From an uncultured Erythrobacter sp. (GTDB taxonomy: Bacteria; Pseudomonadota; Alphaproteobacteria; Sphingomonadales; Sphingomonadaceae), in the NCBI GenBank assembly GCA_947495695.1, contig CANLZP010000001.1:269069-333068 (forward strand): 64,000 nucleotides of DNA. The letters run 5' to 3'. Positions 1-10,035 of this stretch are shown piece by piece. How positions within the stretch are numbered: position 1 is the first letter of the stretch; each line of letters opens with the position of its first letter. The notes under the pieces are model-generated. The model ran no database searches, had not been told where the DNA came from, and worked only from the letters and a program-made list of their open reading frames with translations. The translations under genes were made by a program, and so were the position numbers.

Positions 1-967
1 CCCGGTCTAGCAACCAATAGCTTGCGATGATCCCGATGCCATAGGTGGTGATGCGCAAGGATAGCGCTTCGGCCTTGGGAGCAAAGCGCTGGATGGCAGC
101 CCGCAGGGCCAAAACCGTCGCAATTACGGCGATTTGCCCTGCCTCCACACCCAGATTGAACGCCAGCAGAGCCGCCGGCACCTCCCCTTGGGGAAGCCCG
201 ATATCGCTCAATGCGCCGGCAAAGCCAAAGCCATGCAGCAGGCCAAATCCAAACGCGACCACCCAAGGCCAGCGGCGGGTCCAACTGTCCGTAGCCGCTC
301 GCGCCAGCTCAACCGCCAGAAAGACGATGGACAGCGCAATCAAGGCTTCTACCGGCGCTTGAGGAAGCCCCGCAAAGCCCAGCACGCTGGCGGCAAGTGT
401 GATCGAATGCGACACCGTAAAGGCGGTGGCCGCGCCAACCACGGCCCATCCCCTGCCCACCAACAGAACCAATGCAATCACGAACAGCAGATGGTCCCAG
501 CCCATCAAAATATGCTCTGCGCCAATGACGAAATAGCTGCGCATGACCTGCCAGCGATCGGGCGAGGCAATGATCGTAACGCTGGGATTGCTCGCGGTCA
601 GACGCAGGCTTTGCACCGGCTGATCGATTGCTTGCACCCGCAGCAATGCATCCGAATTACCCGCCATATCCGGCAGGCTGACGCTTTGCCCGCCCAATCC
701 GCCATCGCAGTCCAAATTGACAGAGCCCAGCAGCGCCGCATCGCCGCGGCGGATCACAGGCTCGGCCGTCATGCTGCAATTTTTCGGAGGCACTGGAACC
801 ACAATTGCGGCAGCACCGGTGGCCAAGGGCTGCTTCCAACTGAGCGACCAATTGCCTGGGCTTTGCTCGATCAGATCGAGCGCCATCGGCCTGATTTCAT
901 CGGCGCTGGCCTGCGGTGCCCACAATGCTGCCAGCACCAACAGCCACGCGCGAGCAAAAATTCTCAC
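1..967 (-). CDS. HupE/UreJ-like membrane protein (GTG start at 967; 3' end runs off the window)
   Basis: Reading the minus strand from GTG at 967 gives an open frame starting VRIFARAWLLVLAALWAPQASADEIRP with ...HILMGWDHLLFVIALVLLVG... and ...FGFGLLHGFGFAGAL..., ending ...YGIGIIASYWLLDR; overlaps the upstream PPIase stop (GTGA). Not in the ORF track. Confidence 0.75.
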   Translation of the reverse strand, partial: MRIFARAWLLVLAALWAPQASADEIRPMALDLIEQSPGNWSLSWKQPLATGAAAIVVPVPPKNCSMTAEPVIRRGDAALLGSVNLDCDGGLGGQSVSLPDMAGNSDALLRVQAIDQPVQSLRLTASNPSVTIIASPDRWQVMRSYFVIGAEHILMGWDHLLFVIALVLLVGRGWAVVGAATAFTVSHSITLAASVLGFAGLPQAPVEALIALSIVFLAVELARAATDSWTRRWPWVVAFGFGLLHGFGFAGALSDIGLPQGEVPAALLAFNLGVEAGQIAVIATVLALRAAIQRFAPKAEALSLRITTYGIGIIASYWLLDR

Positions 968-1773
968 CGCTCGATCTCTACCGAATAGGCATCGCGCAAC
1001 AATTGATAGGCTTCCTGCTTGCGCAGCTCAGCCGTGCCCAGCCGCCAATCATCTTCGACCTTTTGCCGAACTTCAGCCAGCTCAGGCAGCTTTCCACCGG
1101 ACACTTCGCGCAATCGCACAACATGCCAGCCAAGCCCTGAAGGAATTGGACCTTGCCATTCATCGCCAGCTTCCAACTGATCCAATTCGCGCGCAAATTG
1201 TTGCCCGAAACGCGAAAGAATTTCCTGCCGAGGCATGTCCGAAACACCTTGCGGCAGATCGATTTTCTTGGCCTCGGTCTCAAGTTTGGAAGCGAGGTCT
1301 CCCGATTTCAAGGCTAGGTCTGCGGTAGATCTCTCAACGAAGAAGATCTGGTCAAAACTGTATCGTATGTCTTGCGCAAAGCGCGCCGGGTGGTCTGCCA
1401 GCCAACTCTCCAAATCCTCGTCCGACGGCGCTGCGACCTCCGCTTGCGATCCTGCGATCAAGTCCATCTTTTGTGCCATTCTGCGGCGAACAACGGCATC
1501 GTCTTGGTCCAGCCCCAGCCGCAAAGCCTCGCGATATAGCACCTCTTCGCGAACATAGCGCTCGATCAGAGCGTCCAATTCCGTATCGCTGGGAGCGCGA
1601 CCCATTTGTTGCTGGTAGCCACTGGAGATATTGCCCACGACATCGCGGTCGATTGCAATGGTCCGACTGGCCGGATCAACCGGAGTGCCGGTCCATGCAA
1701 ACCAGCCGAACAAAATGGCTCCACCGATCAGGAAATGGACCAGCGGCTGTCGCGCCCATTGGGGAAGTCTCAC
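964..1773 (-). CDS. PpiC-type (parvulin-like) peptidylprolyl isomerase with N-terminal TM anchor
   Basis: Translation has an N-terminal TM segment, ...EEVLYREALRLGLDQDDAVVRRRMAQKM..., and C-terminal ...PIPSGLGWHVVRLREVSGGKLPELAEVRQKVEDDW.... Likely GTG start at 1773 overlapping the upstream stop. Confidence 0.8.
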   Translation of the reverse strand: MRLPQWARQPLVHFLIGGAILFGWFAWTGTPVDPASRTIAIDRDVVGNISSGYQQQMGRAPSDTELDALIERYVREEVLYREALRLGLDQDDAVVRRRMAQKMDLIAGSQAEVAAPSDEDLESWLADHPARFAQDIRYSFDQIFFVERSTADLALKSGDLASKLETEAKKIDLPQGVSDMPRQEILSRFGQQFARELDQLEAGDEWQGPIPSGLGWHVVRLREVSGGKLPELAEVRQKVEDDWRLGTAELRKQEAYQLLRDAYSVEIER

Positions 1774-3701
1774 TGCGCCTCCAGTGCCTTGGCAACCGCC
1801 GGCTTCAGCCAAATCGGAGAGGAATAGGCCCGTTCTTGAGCCACCGCATCGGCCTTGGCGTCGTCGGACAGTTCAATTCCAAATCGGACCGCATCAAACA
1901 AGGTCCAGCGCGGAGTCGGAATTTCCAACACGCGCACATAATAGAATGCGCGTTGCCCTTCGACATAGTCAGGGTCTGACCAAACCGCCCGCAATTGTGC
2001 CGCGCCTATGTCATTGGTGTAGGTCGCTTTTTCACGATCAACCGTATCGCCCACGGCCGGCACTTTGCCGCCCAGTTTGGTGCGTTTTTCCATGTCAGAC
2101 CACACCACGTCATAGATTCTTTCGCGAGCATTGCCCTCAGTATCAACCCAGCCTTTGACAATCTGCACGCGATCAAGATTGGCCCCGTCGGGATCTTTTT
2201 GGGCCGAGATCATGAAGCTGGGCGCTGTGCCGCTATCGGCCAATTCGCCGCCCATCGGGACGCCGCTTTCATACCCCTTGCGGACCCAATCATTGTCCCA
2301 ATCGCTATCGGCAAAACCAAACCCGCCGAACATCCGGACCACCATGCGAGGGCCGGTTGTCGCGTAAACTTCGCGTCGCTTAAACGCGTCGAAAATTTCC
2401 GCCCGAGTGTTACCCCGCGCCCATGCGGCGGCATAGCCACCAGCCAGATAATTCCAGCCGAACCGGCCCAGTCGGGTACCCAAATTTTGAGGCAGCAAGG
2501 CACGCTGCTGATTGGCCGGCTCATTGCCCGAATGTTTGCCCCAAAAATTGTCTTCATCGCCAGTCGCCAGCGAGGTATGACTGTCGGTCGAACCGATCAT
2601 GCCAAAGGCATAGGGGTTCACGCCGATTTGCTCTTCCAGGGTCAGTCCACGCTTCAACGCATCGCGGACATAGCTGCCCGCGCGCATATCATCGGTGGCT
2701 GCTTGGGTGAGGGGCAGATTGCCCAATTCCCAACCTGTATCACCAAAGCCGGCATATTCGTCATTGGGTGACAGGAAGCTGTGTGTTTCGCTGTCGCCCT
2801 TGATCTGGGTTACCTCCACCACCGGTTCCGCCGCTGCGCGTTTGCGCGCATATTCTGCGGTCATCGGACTGCCATCGGGCATGGTCAATTCGAACATCAA
2901 GCCATTGGAAAGATTAGAATTGTGCGGAATGGCTAGCGCTTGCCCGCCGGTCGCCTCGGCATAGGCGCTCATATAATCCCATAGACCTTCGGCGGTGGTG
3001 GTAAGACCGGGATAAGGCACCGTTTGCGAGGTCCGATCGCTTCCGTCGCGGAACATCACCACCCGGTGCAAATTGTTGCCACCAGGCATCAATGAATATT
3101 CGAAACCAGCAATGGCGGTGAAGACGCCTGGCTCGTTAAAACGGTCAAGGGTTTCAAGATGGGTGTTCCAAACATCACGGGTCCGTTCAACCTGTTGCTC
3201 TGGATCGCTCAACGATTCAGGAGCAGTGCCGTTGCCCGCAGCCGTAATCAGTTCTGCGATGGCTAGCTGAGATTGCTCGGGGCTTTCATGCATCATGTCG
3301 TACCAACGCAAAACCGTCTCATCGCCCATGGCGACGATGGCGAGGCGCGGTGCATCAAAAAGGGCACGGGTGGCACCAAGCGCGTCCGAGTGATCCGAGA
3401 TGACCAGAAAATCGAGCGGCCTTGCGAGCTGAGCTGACCCACCTGTGGTCGCCGTTACCTCTTCCCCACGAGCAAAGCGCAAAGCGGCCTCTGGGCCCAA
3501 GCGTACCCCAAAGCCAAAGGCATCAACAGAATTGTCGGTGTGAAGATGGGTGTCCCCCCAATAAGGGCGGTCAGGAAATTCAGCGAGTTCAATTGTCCGC
3601 TCACCATCTCCGCTCCGCCTGTCAGCGTCCTCTCCGCCACATGCGGACAAGGCCAGGGCGGCCACACCAATCCATGCCGATTTCACAAAACTCTTAGCCA
3701 T
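1770..3701 (-). CDS. DUF3604 domain-containing protein (PHP-like; exported lipoprotein-like N-terminus)
   Basis: Long ORF with signal/lipobox-like start (ALSACGG), PYWGDTHLHTDNSVDAFGFG and LDFLVISDHSDALG motifs, and GSTDSHT. Confidence 0.85.
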   Translation of the reverse strand: MAKSFVKSAWIGVAALALSACGGEDADRRSGDGERTIELAEFPDRPYWGDTHLHTDNSVDAFGFGVRLGPEAALRFARGEEVTATTGGSAQLARPLDFLVISDHSDALGATRALFDAPRLAIVAMGDETVLRWYDMMHESPEQSQLAIAELITAAGNGTAPESLSDPEQQVERTRDVWNTHLETLDRFNEPGVFTAIAGFEYSLMPGGNNLHRVVMFRDGSDRTSQTVPYPGLTTTAEGLWDYMSAYAEATGGQALAIPHNSNLSNGLMFELTMPDGSPMTAEYARKRAAAEPVVEVTQIKGDSETHSFLSPNDEYAGFGDTGWELGNLPLTQAATDDMRAGSYVRDALKRGLTLEEQIGVNPYAFGMIGSTDSHTSLATGDEDNFWGKHSGNEPANQQRALLPQNLGTRLGRFGWNYLAGGYAAAWARGNTRAEIFDAFKRREVYATTGPRMVVRMFGGFGFADSDWDNDWVRKGYESGVPMGGELADSGTAPSFMISAQKDPDGANLDRVQIVKGWVDTEGNARERIYDVVWSDMEKRTKLGGKVPAVGDTVDREKATYTNDIGAAQLRAVWSDPDYVEGQRAFYYVRVLEIPTPRWTLFDAVRFGIELSDDAKADAVAQERAYSSPIWLKPAVAKALEAQ

Positions 3702-3808
3702 TGCGATCCCCTCAAAACTATTTGTATTTCTTTGTATTTACCTGTGCGCCGATAGAGCAAGTTTGATCAAGCCGGAGCCTCTGAGCAAACGACTTTTTGT
3801 CAGTCCAG

Positions 3809-4261
3809 CTATTCAGGCCGCTTATTCAGCAGGGCAGACCGTTCGCAAACGCAAACAACCTCGTCACGCTGATTGAGCATCTCATGCGTAAAGGTAACAA
3901 TCCCTGCCTGTGGACGCGATTTGCTCTCCCGCAATTCCTTGACCGTACTGCGCGCGCGCAAGGTGTCCCCGATAAAGACGGGATTGGGCGTTTTCACCTT
4001 ATCGAACCCCAAATTGGCAACCAACGTCCCCAAAGTGGTGTCCCCCACCGACAGCCCGACCAGCAAGGAGAAGGTGAAGGTCGAGTTCACCAATATCTGA
4101 CCAAAGCCGCTTGCCTTGGCAGCCTCCACATCGATATGCAGGGGCTGCGGATTGTGGGTCATGGTGGAGAACAATAGGTTGTCTGTCTCGGTCACCGTAC
4201 GGCGGATCTCATGCTTGATCTGATCGCCCAACTGCCACTCGTCGAAAAATTTTCCTGCCAT
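3809..4261 (-). CDS. MaoC family dehydratase
   Basis: 150 aa; hot-dog/MaoC features ...MTHNPQPLHIDVEAAKASGFGQILVNSTFTFSLLVGLSVGDTTLGTLVANLGFDKVKTPNPVFIGDTLRARSTV... Confidence 0.85.
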   Translation of the reverse strand: MAGKFFDEWQLGDQIKHEIRRTVTETDNLLFSTMTHNPQPLHIDVEAAKASGFGQILVNSTFTFSLLVGLSVGDTTLGTLVANLGFDKVKTPNPVFIGDTLRARSTVKELRESKSRPQAGIVTFTHEMLNQRDEVVCVCERSALLNKRPE

Positions 4262-4271
4262 TTTTCTGTCC

Positions 4272-5360
4272 CTAACCTTCGCTCATCCAGCGCTCGACCA
4301 CGCTTTCACCGGTCATATCGCTATCGCGGATTGCCCCAGGGGTGCGGCTGAACCGCGGCGCAGGGGCTGTATGCCATGTGCCATCGCGTTCCACATAGGA
4401 GCCGCGCGCTTTGAGATGCGGATGCTCACGCGCTTCGTTCAACGGTAGAACAGGCGCAAAGCAAGCATCGGTCCCTTCCAATAGTTCGGTCCATTCCGCT
4501 GCCGTCTTTGTCGCAAACAACGCAGCCAGTTTCTCGGTGTAATCAGCAATATTGCGCGGGTCTTGCTGGCCTTGCGCAAGTTCAGCGGGCGCACCTGATT
4601 TCTCCAACAGCTCGGCATAGAATTGCGGCTCGATTGCGCCAACCGAAACCTCGCGTCCATCAGCGCATTTATAGCAGCGATAGAAATGCGCCGCGCCGCC
4701 CAGAATGCCCTTGCCGCGATCGGTCGAGAGATGCGGCAGATGGCGCGCTCCGAAGAAAAAGCTCATCAGGCTGGTAGCGCCATCAACAATCGCTGCATCC
4801 ACCACCTGACCCTTGCCGCTGCGCTCACGCTCATACAGCGCCGCCAAAATTCCAAACGCACAATACATTGATCCTCCGCCAAAATCACCGACCAGATTTT
4901 GCGGTGGTGTGGCGGTTTCACCGGGCTTTCCGATCGCGTCCAGAGCGCCAGTGATGGCGATATAATTGATGTCATGCCCGGCGGCCTTGGCCAGCGGACC
5001 TTCCTGCCCCCAGCCGGTCATGCGGGCATAAACCAACCGGTCATTGTGCTCGCACAAAACCTCCGGACCCAGACCCAATCGCTCCATCACACCGGGCCGG
5101 AATCCTTCGATTAATACATCGGCCTTGCGGGCCGCTTGAATACAAAATTCACGGCCTTCGTCGCTGCGAATATCAACTGCCACACGGTGCCTGGCGCGCT
5201 CCACCACAGGGTTGAGAGTGCTCGCGCCTTGCCGCTCAATCCGAACAATCTCGGCCCCCATATCTGCCAACAGCATGGTCGCGTGCGGTCCCGGGCCAAT
5301 CCCGACGAACTCCATCACTTTCAATCCTGTCAGCGGACCGTTCGATTGCGTCATACTCAT
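4272..5360 (-). CDS. CaiB/BaiF CoA-transferase family protein
   Basis: 362 aa; ...PLTGLKVMEFVGIGPGPHATMLLADMGAEIVRIER..., ...DVLIEGFRPGVMERLGLGPEVL... characteristic motifs. Confidence 0.9.
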   Translation of the reverse strand: MSMTQSNGPLTGLKVMEFVGIGPGPHATMLLADMGAEIVRIERQGASTLNPVVERARHRVAVDIRSDEGREFCIQAARKADVLIEGFRPGVMERLGLGPEVLCEHNDRLVYARMTGWGQEGPLAKAAGHDINYIAITGALDAIGKPGETATPPQNLVGDFGGGSMYCAFGILAALYERERSGKGQVVDAAIVDGATSLMSFFFGARHLPHLSTDRGKGILGGAAHFYRCYKCADGREVSVGAIEPQFYAELLEKSGAPAELAQGQQDPRNIADYTEKLAALFATKTAAEWTELLEGTDACFAPVLPLNEAREHPHLKARGSYVERDGTWHTAPAPRFSRTPGAIRDSDMTGESVVERWMSEG

Positions 5361-5567
5361 TCTCTCCCAAGAGCCCGCCCATCCCTGAGGTGGCTATGTC
5401 GGTGCCTGCATGGCGCGGCTGCGCTGTCATGACAAGCTGTTGCTCAGATCGGCGTGTTTTTGCACCGGTTACAGCATGTTCATCTTGTCCAAGGCTCGCA
5501 ATTGTCAAAAATCCGAATATGGCAGTTTTCAGACGCAGGACTGCGGCACGGAATTCAGGAGCGTTTG

Positions 5568-6845
5568 GTGAAGATCGCCATTTTTGGCCTCGGATATGTT
5601 GGCAGCACTGCTGCGGGTTGTTTGGCCAGCCAAGGGCACACCATTGTGGGCGTGGATATTGCTCAGTCGAAGATTGACGCTTTCAACGCTGGCCAGTCTC
5701 CGGTGCACGAGGCAGGGTTGGATGATCTGCTGGCAAGCGGGCATCAAGGCTCTCTCATTAAAGCCACTCAGGATGTCGCGTCCGCGCTGGCCGATGCCGA
5801 TATTGCAATGGTGTGCGTTGGCACGCCCAGCGGCCCCGATGGCGCCCACGACATGAGCCACATCGTCAATGTGACCCGATCAATCGCCAAGAATTTGCCC
5901 GCGGACAGAAAAGCCGCGCTGACCTTGGTCTATCGCTCGACCATGCGGCCCGGCAGTTGCGAGAACATCATCTGGCCGCTGTTGAAAGACGAGTTGGGCG
6001 AGGCTGCCTCGGCCCAGATCGAATTGGTCTATAATCCGGAATTCTTGCGCGAAGCATCGGCAATCGAAGACTATTTCAACCCGCCAAAGATCGTCATCGG
6101 CACCGGCGGCGCGGCGGGGTCAGAGACAATGAATCGCCTTTATGCCGGGATTGAGGCACCGCGTTTTGATGTCGGCCTGCACGAAGCGGAAATGACCAAA
6201 TTTGTCGACAACAGCTGGCACGCGACAAAAGTTGCTTTTGCCAATGAGATCGGCCGCATTTGCGAGCAATTGGGGGTTAGCGCGCAGCAGGTCAATGAGG
6301 TGTTTCTGGCCGACACAAAGCTCAATATCTCGACCCATTATCTAAGGCCGGGCGGTGCATTTGGTGGGTCGTGCCTGCCCAAAGATGTGCGCGCATTGCA
6401 GAACATCGCCAGCGATATTGGCGCGCAAACCCATCTGGTGGACGCTTTGATCCGCAGCAATGAAGCGCACAAACATCACCAGTTCACTCAGGCGACCAAG
6501 GGGCTGCAACGCGGCGCAAAATTGCTGGTGGTAGGGTTGGCGTTCAAGCAGGGCACCGATGATTTGCGCGAAAGTCCGGCGCTGGATCTGGTGCGCAAAT
6601 TGCTGGACGCAGGAATGAGGGTGGAAATTTACGATCCTCAGATCGAACCGGAAAACCTGATCGGTCAGAATTTGGGTTACGCACGCGCTTTGCTGCCCGG
6701 AATCGGGGACATGCTGGTTAATGCAGCCACCGCCCAAACGGCCAATTATGACCGGATCATTGCAACCAACCGGCTGATCGATACGCTTGACCAGGTTGAA
6801 GGCACGGATGCGGACCTAATCGTGGATTTGAGCACAATAGTGTGA
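5568..6845 (+). CDS. Nucleotide-sugar dehydrogenase, GDP-mannose 6-dehydrogenase (AlgD)-like (probable GTG start at 5568)
   Basis: KIAIFGLGYVGSTAAGCLASQGH Rossmann start; HYLRPGGAFGGSCLPKDVRAL active site; GLAFKQGTDDLRESPALDL. Confidence 0.9.
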   Translation: MKIAIFGLGYVGSTAAGCLASQGHTIVGVDIAQSKIDAFNAGQSPVHEAGLDDLLASGHQGSLIKATQDVASALADADIAMVCVGTPSGPDGAHDMSHIVNVTRSIAKNLPADRKAALTLVYRSTMRPGSCENIIWPLLKDELGEAASAQIELVYNPEFLREASAIEDYFNPPKIVIGTGGAAGSETMNRLYAGIEAPRFDVGLHEAEMTKFVDNSWHATKVAFANEIGRICEQLGVSAQQVNEVFLADTKLNISTHYLRPGGAFGGSCLPKDVRALQNIASDIGAQTHLVDALIRSNEAHKHHQFTQATKGLQRGAKLLVVGLAFKQGTDDLRESPALDLVRKLLDAGMRVEIYDPQIEPENLIGQNLGYARALLPGIGDMLVNAATAQTANYDRIIATNRLIDTLDQVEGTDADLIVDLSTIV

Positions 6846-8089
6846 GCGCTTTGACCCAGACCGCCTCCCCCGCAATCTCAGACTCGATAGCAGGCACTCC
6901 ATTGGCCGGTCGCCACGTGCTGATGATTGTCGAGAATCTGCCGCTGCCGTTCGATCGCCGCGTGTGGCAAGAAGCCCGAACGCTGGTTGCGGCGGGCTCG
7001 AGGGTTTCTATCATCTGTCCCAAGGGCAAAGGATTTGAAGCCTCCTTCGAACATATCGAGGGCGTGGATATTTATCGCCACCCGCTCCCGCTGGAGGCGA
7101 GCGGTGCGCTGGGGTTTGCGCTGGAATATGGGGCCGCCCTGCTGTGGGAGACCTGGCTTGCTTGGCGGATATTCTTGAAGCGACGGTTTGATGTCATCCA
7201 TGGCTGCAATCCGCCCGATCTGATTTTTCTGGTTGCGCTGCCGTTCAAATTGTTCGGTGTGAAATTCCTGTTCGACCATCACGATATCAATCCCGAATTA
7301 TATGAGGCAAAATTCGGCAAGCGTGGCCCATTCTGGAAACTGATGGTTTGGCTGGAACGGCTGACCTTCCGATCAGCTGACGTCTCCATCGCCACCAACG
7401 AAAGCTATCGCGCGATCGCGGTTGAGCGCGGCAAGATGGACCCGGCCAAGGTCCATGTGGTGCGTTCTGGTCCTGACCTCAGCCGATTGACGCAGGTGCC
7501 GCCAGCCCCGCGCTGGAAAAACGGCCGTGCGCATATGGTTGGCTATGTTGGAGTGATGGGCACGCAGGAAGGGATTGATCTGCTGATCGAGGCGATTGAC
7601 CTGATCGTGCACCAGCTTGGCCGCACGGATATTCAATTTGTGCTGGTAGGCGGTGGCCCTTCGCTCGCAGCTCTGAAACAGCTTGCCGAGGACAAGCAGG
7701 TGAGCCCCTTTGTCACCTTTACCGGACGGGCCCCTGATGCGGTTCTGTTCGAAGTGCTCTCGACGATGGATTTGGGCGTCAATCCTGACCGTGTAAACGC
7801 GATGAATGACAAATCCACCATGAATAAAGTTATGGAATATATGGTTTTTTCCAAACCCATGGTTCAGTTTGATGTGACTGAGGGGCGCTATTCAGCGCAA
7901 GGTGCCTCTTTGTATGCGGCCCCCAATGATCCCGCCGATATGGCCAACAAGATCTTACAATTGCTGGACAAGCCCGAGCAAGCAGAGGCGATGGGCAAGA
8001 TGGGCGCCGAACGGCTGCGCAACCAGTTGGATTGGTCACATCAAATCACACCATTGCTGGATGCCTATCAACAGATCTTGAGCGATTGA
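6842..8089 (+). CDS. Glycosyltransferase family 4 protein
   Basis: 415 aa; ...ENLPLPFDRRVWQEARTLVAAGSRVSIICPKG..., C-terminal GT4 features (MVGYVGVMGTQEGIDLLIEAI, NKVMEYMVFSKPMVQFD). Confidence 0.88.
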   Translation: MSALTQTASPAISDSIAGTPLAGRHVLMIVENLPLPFDRRVWQEARTLVAAGSRVSIICPKGKGFEASFEHIEGVDIYRHPLPLEASGALGFALEYGAALLWETWLAWRIFLKRRFDVIHGCNPPDLIFLVALPFKLFGVKFLFDHHDINPELYEAKFGKRGPFWKLMVWLERLTFRSADVSIATNESYRAIAVERGKMDPAKVHVVRSGPDLSRLTQVPPAPRWKNGRAHMVGYVGVMGTQEGIDLLIEAIDLIVHQLGRTDIQFVLVGGGPSLAALKQLAEDKQVSPFVTFTGRAPDAVLFEVLSTMDLGVNPDRVNAMNDKSTMNKVMEYMVFSKPMVQFDVTEGRYSAQGASLYAAPNDPADMANKILQLLDKPEQAEAMGKMGAERLRNQLDWSHQITPLLDAYQQILSD

Positions 8090-9222
8090 TGGCGGGCGAT
8101 GCTCGCACGAAAATTCTCGTCAGCTTCGGCACCAGACCCGAAGCCATCAAGATGTTTCCCGTTATAAAGGCTTTGACCAAATTTTCTCAGTTTGACGTCA
8201 AGGTCGCGGTCACCGCACAGCACCGAGAAATGCTCGACCAAGTGCTGGAAGTGGCAAAGATTACGCCCGACATTGACCTTGATCTGATGCTGCACGGCCA
8301 AAGTCTGGACGCTTTGGCAGCAAGGATCCTAACCGAGTTTGGTCAAGTGCTCGACGCGCAGCGCCCCGACCGCGTGCTGGTCCATGGTGACACTCTGACG
8401 ACATCGATGGTCGCCCAAGCCTGCTATTTCCGGCAGATTTCGGTGGGTCATGTCGAAGCAGGTCTGCGCAGCGGCGACAATTACGCCCCTTGGCCCGAAG
8501 AGGTAAATCGCAAGATTGTCAGCACCATTGCCGATCTGCACTTTGCCCCGACCAAGGCCGCCGCCGAAGCCTTACAGCAAGAGAATGTGCCGGACGACCG
8601 CATCCATGTGACTGGCAACACGGTCGTGGATGCCTTGCTAGCCACGCGCAAAGCGCTCCACTCCACACCCAGCCTCGCCCCGCAAATCGCGCAATTGGCA
8701 AAGCTCCACCAGAACAAGCGGATCATTGCAGTGACCGCGCATAGACGAGAGAACCTTGGCCAAGGCATGCGCAATATCGCGGCAGCATTGAAACTAATCA
8801 GCGCCCGCGACGATGTAGCGATCATCTATCCGCTGCATCCCAATCCGCAGGTCTCCGAAATTATGCGCCACGGTTTAGCCGATGCATTTAACGTCAGCTT
8901 GATTGAGCCGCTCGACTACCCTGCCTTTGTCGCTCTTCTGGAGCTGGCCTATATCGTGCTGACTGATAGCGGCGGCGTTCAGGAAGAGGCGCCGAGTCTG
9001 GGCAAGCCAGTGCTGGTGATGCGCGATACGACCGAGCGGCCCGAGGGTATTGATGCTGGCACCGCCCGGCTGGTCGGAACCGATCCTGCAGACATTGTGC
9101 AAGCGACGACCCGATTGCTGGATGATCGCGCTGCCTACGCCGCCATGTCAAAGGCGCATAATCCTTATGGTGATGGCAATGCGGCGATGCGTATCGCGCA
9201 AATTATTGCCGATATTGGCTGA
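8089..9222 (+). CDS. wecB: Non-hydrolysing UDP-N-acetylglucosamine 2-epimerase
   Basis: ILVSFGTRPEAIKMFPVIKAL, VLVHGDTLTTSMVAQACYFRQISVGHVEAGLRSGDNYAPWPEEVNR, LTDSGGVQEEAPSLGKPVLVMRDTTERPEG; ATG overlaps upstream TGA. Confidence 0.92.
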   Translation: MAGDARTKILVSFGTRPEAIKMFPVIKALTKFSQFDVKVAVTAQHREMLDQVLEVAKITPDIDLDLMLHGQSLDALAARILTEFGQVLDAQRPDRVLVHGDTLTTSMVAQACYFRQISVGHVEAGLRSGDNYAPWPEEVNRKIVSTIADLHFAPTKAAAEALQQENVPDDRIHVTGNTVVDALLATRKALHSTPSLAPQIAQLAKLHQNKRIIAVTAHRRENLGQGMRNIAAALKLISARDDVAIIYPLHPNPQVSEIMRHGLADAFNVSLIEPLDYPAFVALLELAYIVLTDSGGVQEEAPSLGKPVLVMRDTTERPEGIDAGTARLVGTDPADIVQATTRLLDDRAAYAAMSKAHNPYGDGNAAMRIAQIIADIG

Positions 9223-9787
9223 CGGAACGATTGTTCGCTGATCCAGCAGTCGAACTGTGCCTTCGATGCAAGATTGCACACAAAAACACTGTCGCGCTGG
9301 CGCCCAGATCAATGATCCAGTTGAGACGAATTGGACCAATCAGTCCGCTGAAAAGCAGCCAGTCGGTAAAGTGCAAAGACACAATCCTAAGCGCCATCAA
9401 CCCGGCCATCGCCACCAATGCCATGCCTGCGATCAAGCGCAATCTCGATCTGGGCCTATCGCGTAGATGACGCAATTGCCTTGCCATCCAGACAATCAGT
9501 CCGATTGCAATCATGCCTGACAATGCCGCCAAGGGCATCTGTATCGCACGGCGCCATTCTCGCGCGTTTTCCTGATCCAGAAATTCACGCAATTGATCTC
9601 TGGCGATTTCCTCTGCAGCCAAGGCCCGCAACACTGCCAATACGATAAAGATGGCTGCGACCAGTAACCAAAAACGCGCAGCATTGCGGGCCGAGCACCC
9701 TCGACTTGCCCATAAGCAAGCCAGCGCAACGCCAACATAAAGGGCCGCTGCCATCAGGCTGAGTATGGAGGGGGTCGCGCTTTCCAA
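9203..9787 (-). CDS. Hypothetical multi-TM membrane protein
   Basis: 194-aa ORF with about five hydrophobic segments; overlaps the 3' end of the wecB-like gene. Confidence 0.6.
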   Translation of the reverse strand: MESATPSILSLMAAALYVGVALACLWASRGCSARNAARFWLLVAAIFIVLAVLRALAAEEIARDQLREFLDQENAREWRRAIQMPLAALSGMIAIGLIVWMARQLRHLRDRPRSRLRLIAGMALVAMAGLMALRIVSLHFTDWLLFSGLIGPIRLNWIIDLGASATVFLCAILHRRHSSTAGSANNRSVSQYRQ

Positions 9788-10035
9788 GATTTGCCCGTTC
9801 TTTCATCCGACACGCGCACATGCAACGAAGAATCGCTTCATCCTGGCCGGTCGACGCGCCCTTCGCCCCGCTAGAAATTGACCTATGCGTTGCCGATCGC
9901 GGGCCTCAGGTTAACCTAGCGAGGATCCTGCTGGACAATTATCGAAAATTAACTGGTGATCGCTTCGCGGTTGAATTGCATGCTGCGTCGGCACAGGCTA
10001 GTTTCTAAGGCCATCGTCTTAGGAGTATTGGCTAA

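Noticed and set aside
134-988. Long antisense ORFs such as 134-988(+), 1995-2771(+), 22853-23584(+), 36170-37000(+), 36763-37902(+), 38590-39963(+).
   Set aside because: They mirror well-supported genes on the other strand and have low-complexity, Arg/Ser/Ala/Gln-rich translations with no family signature.
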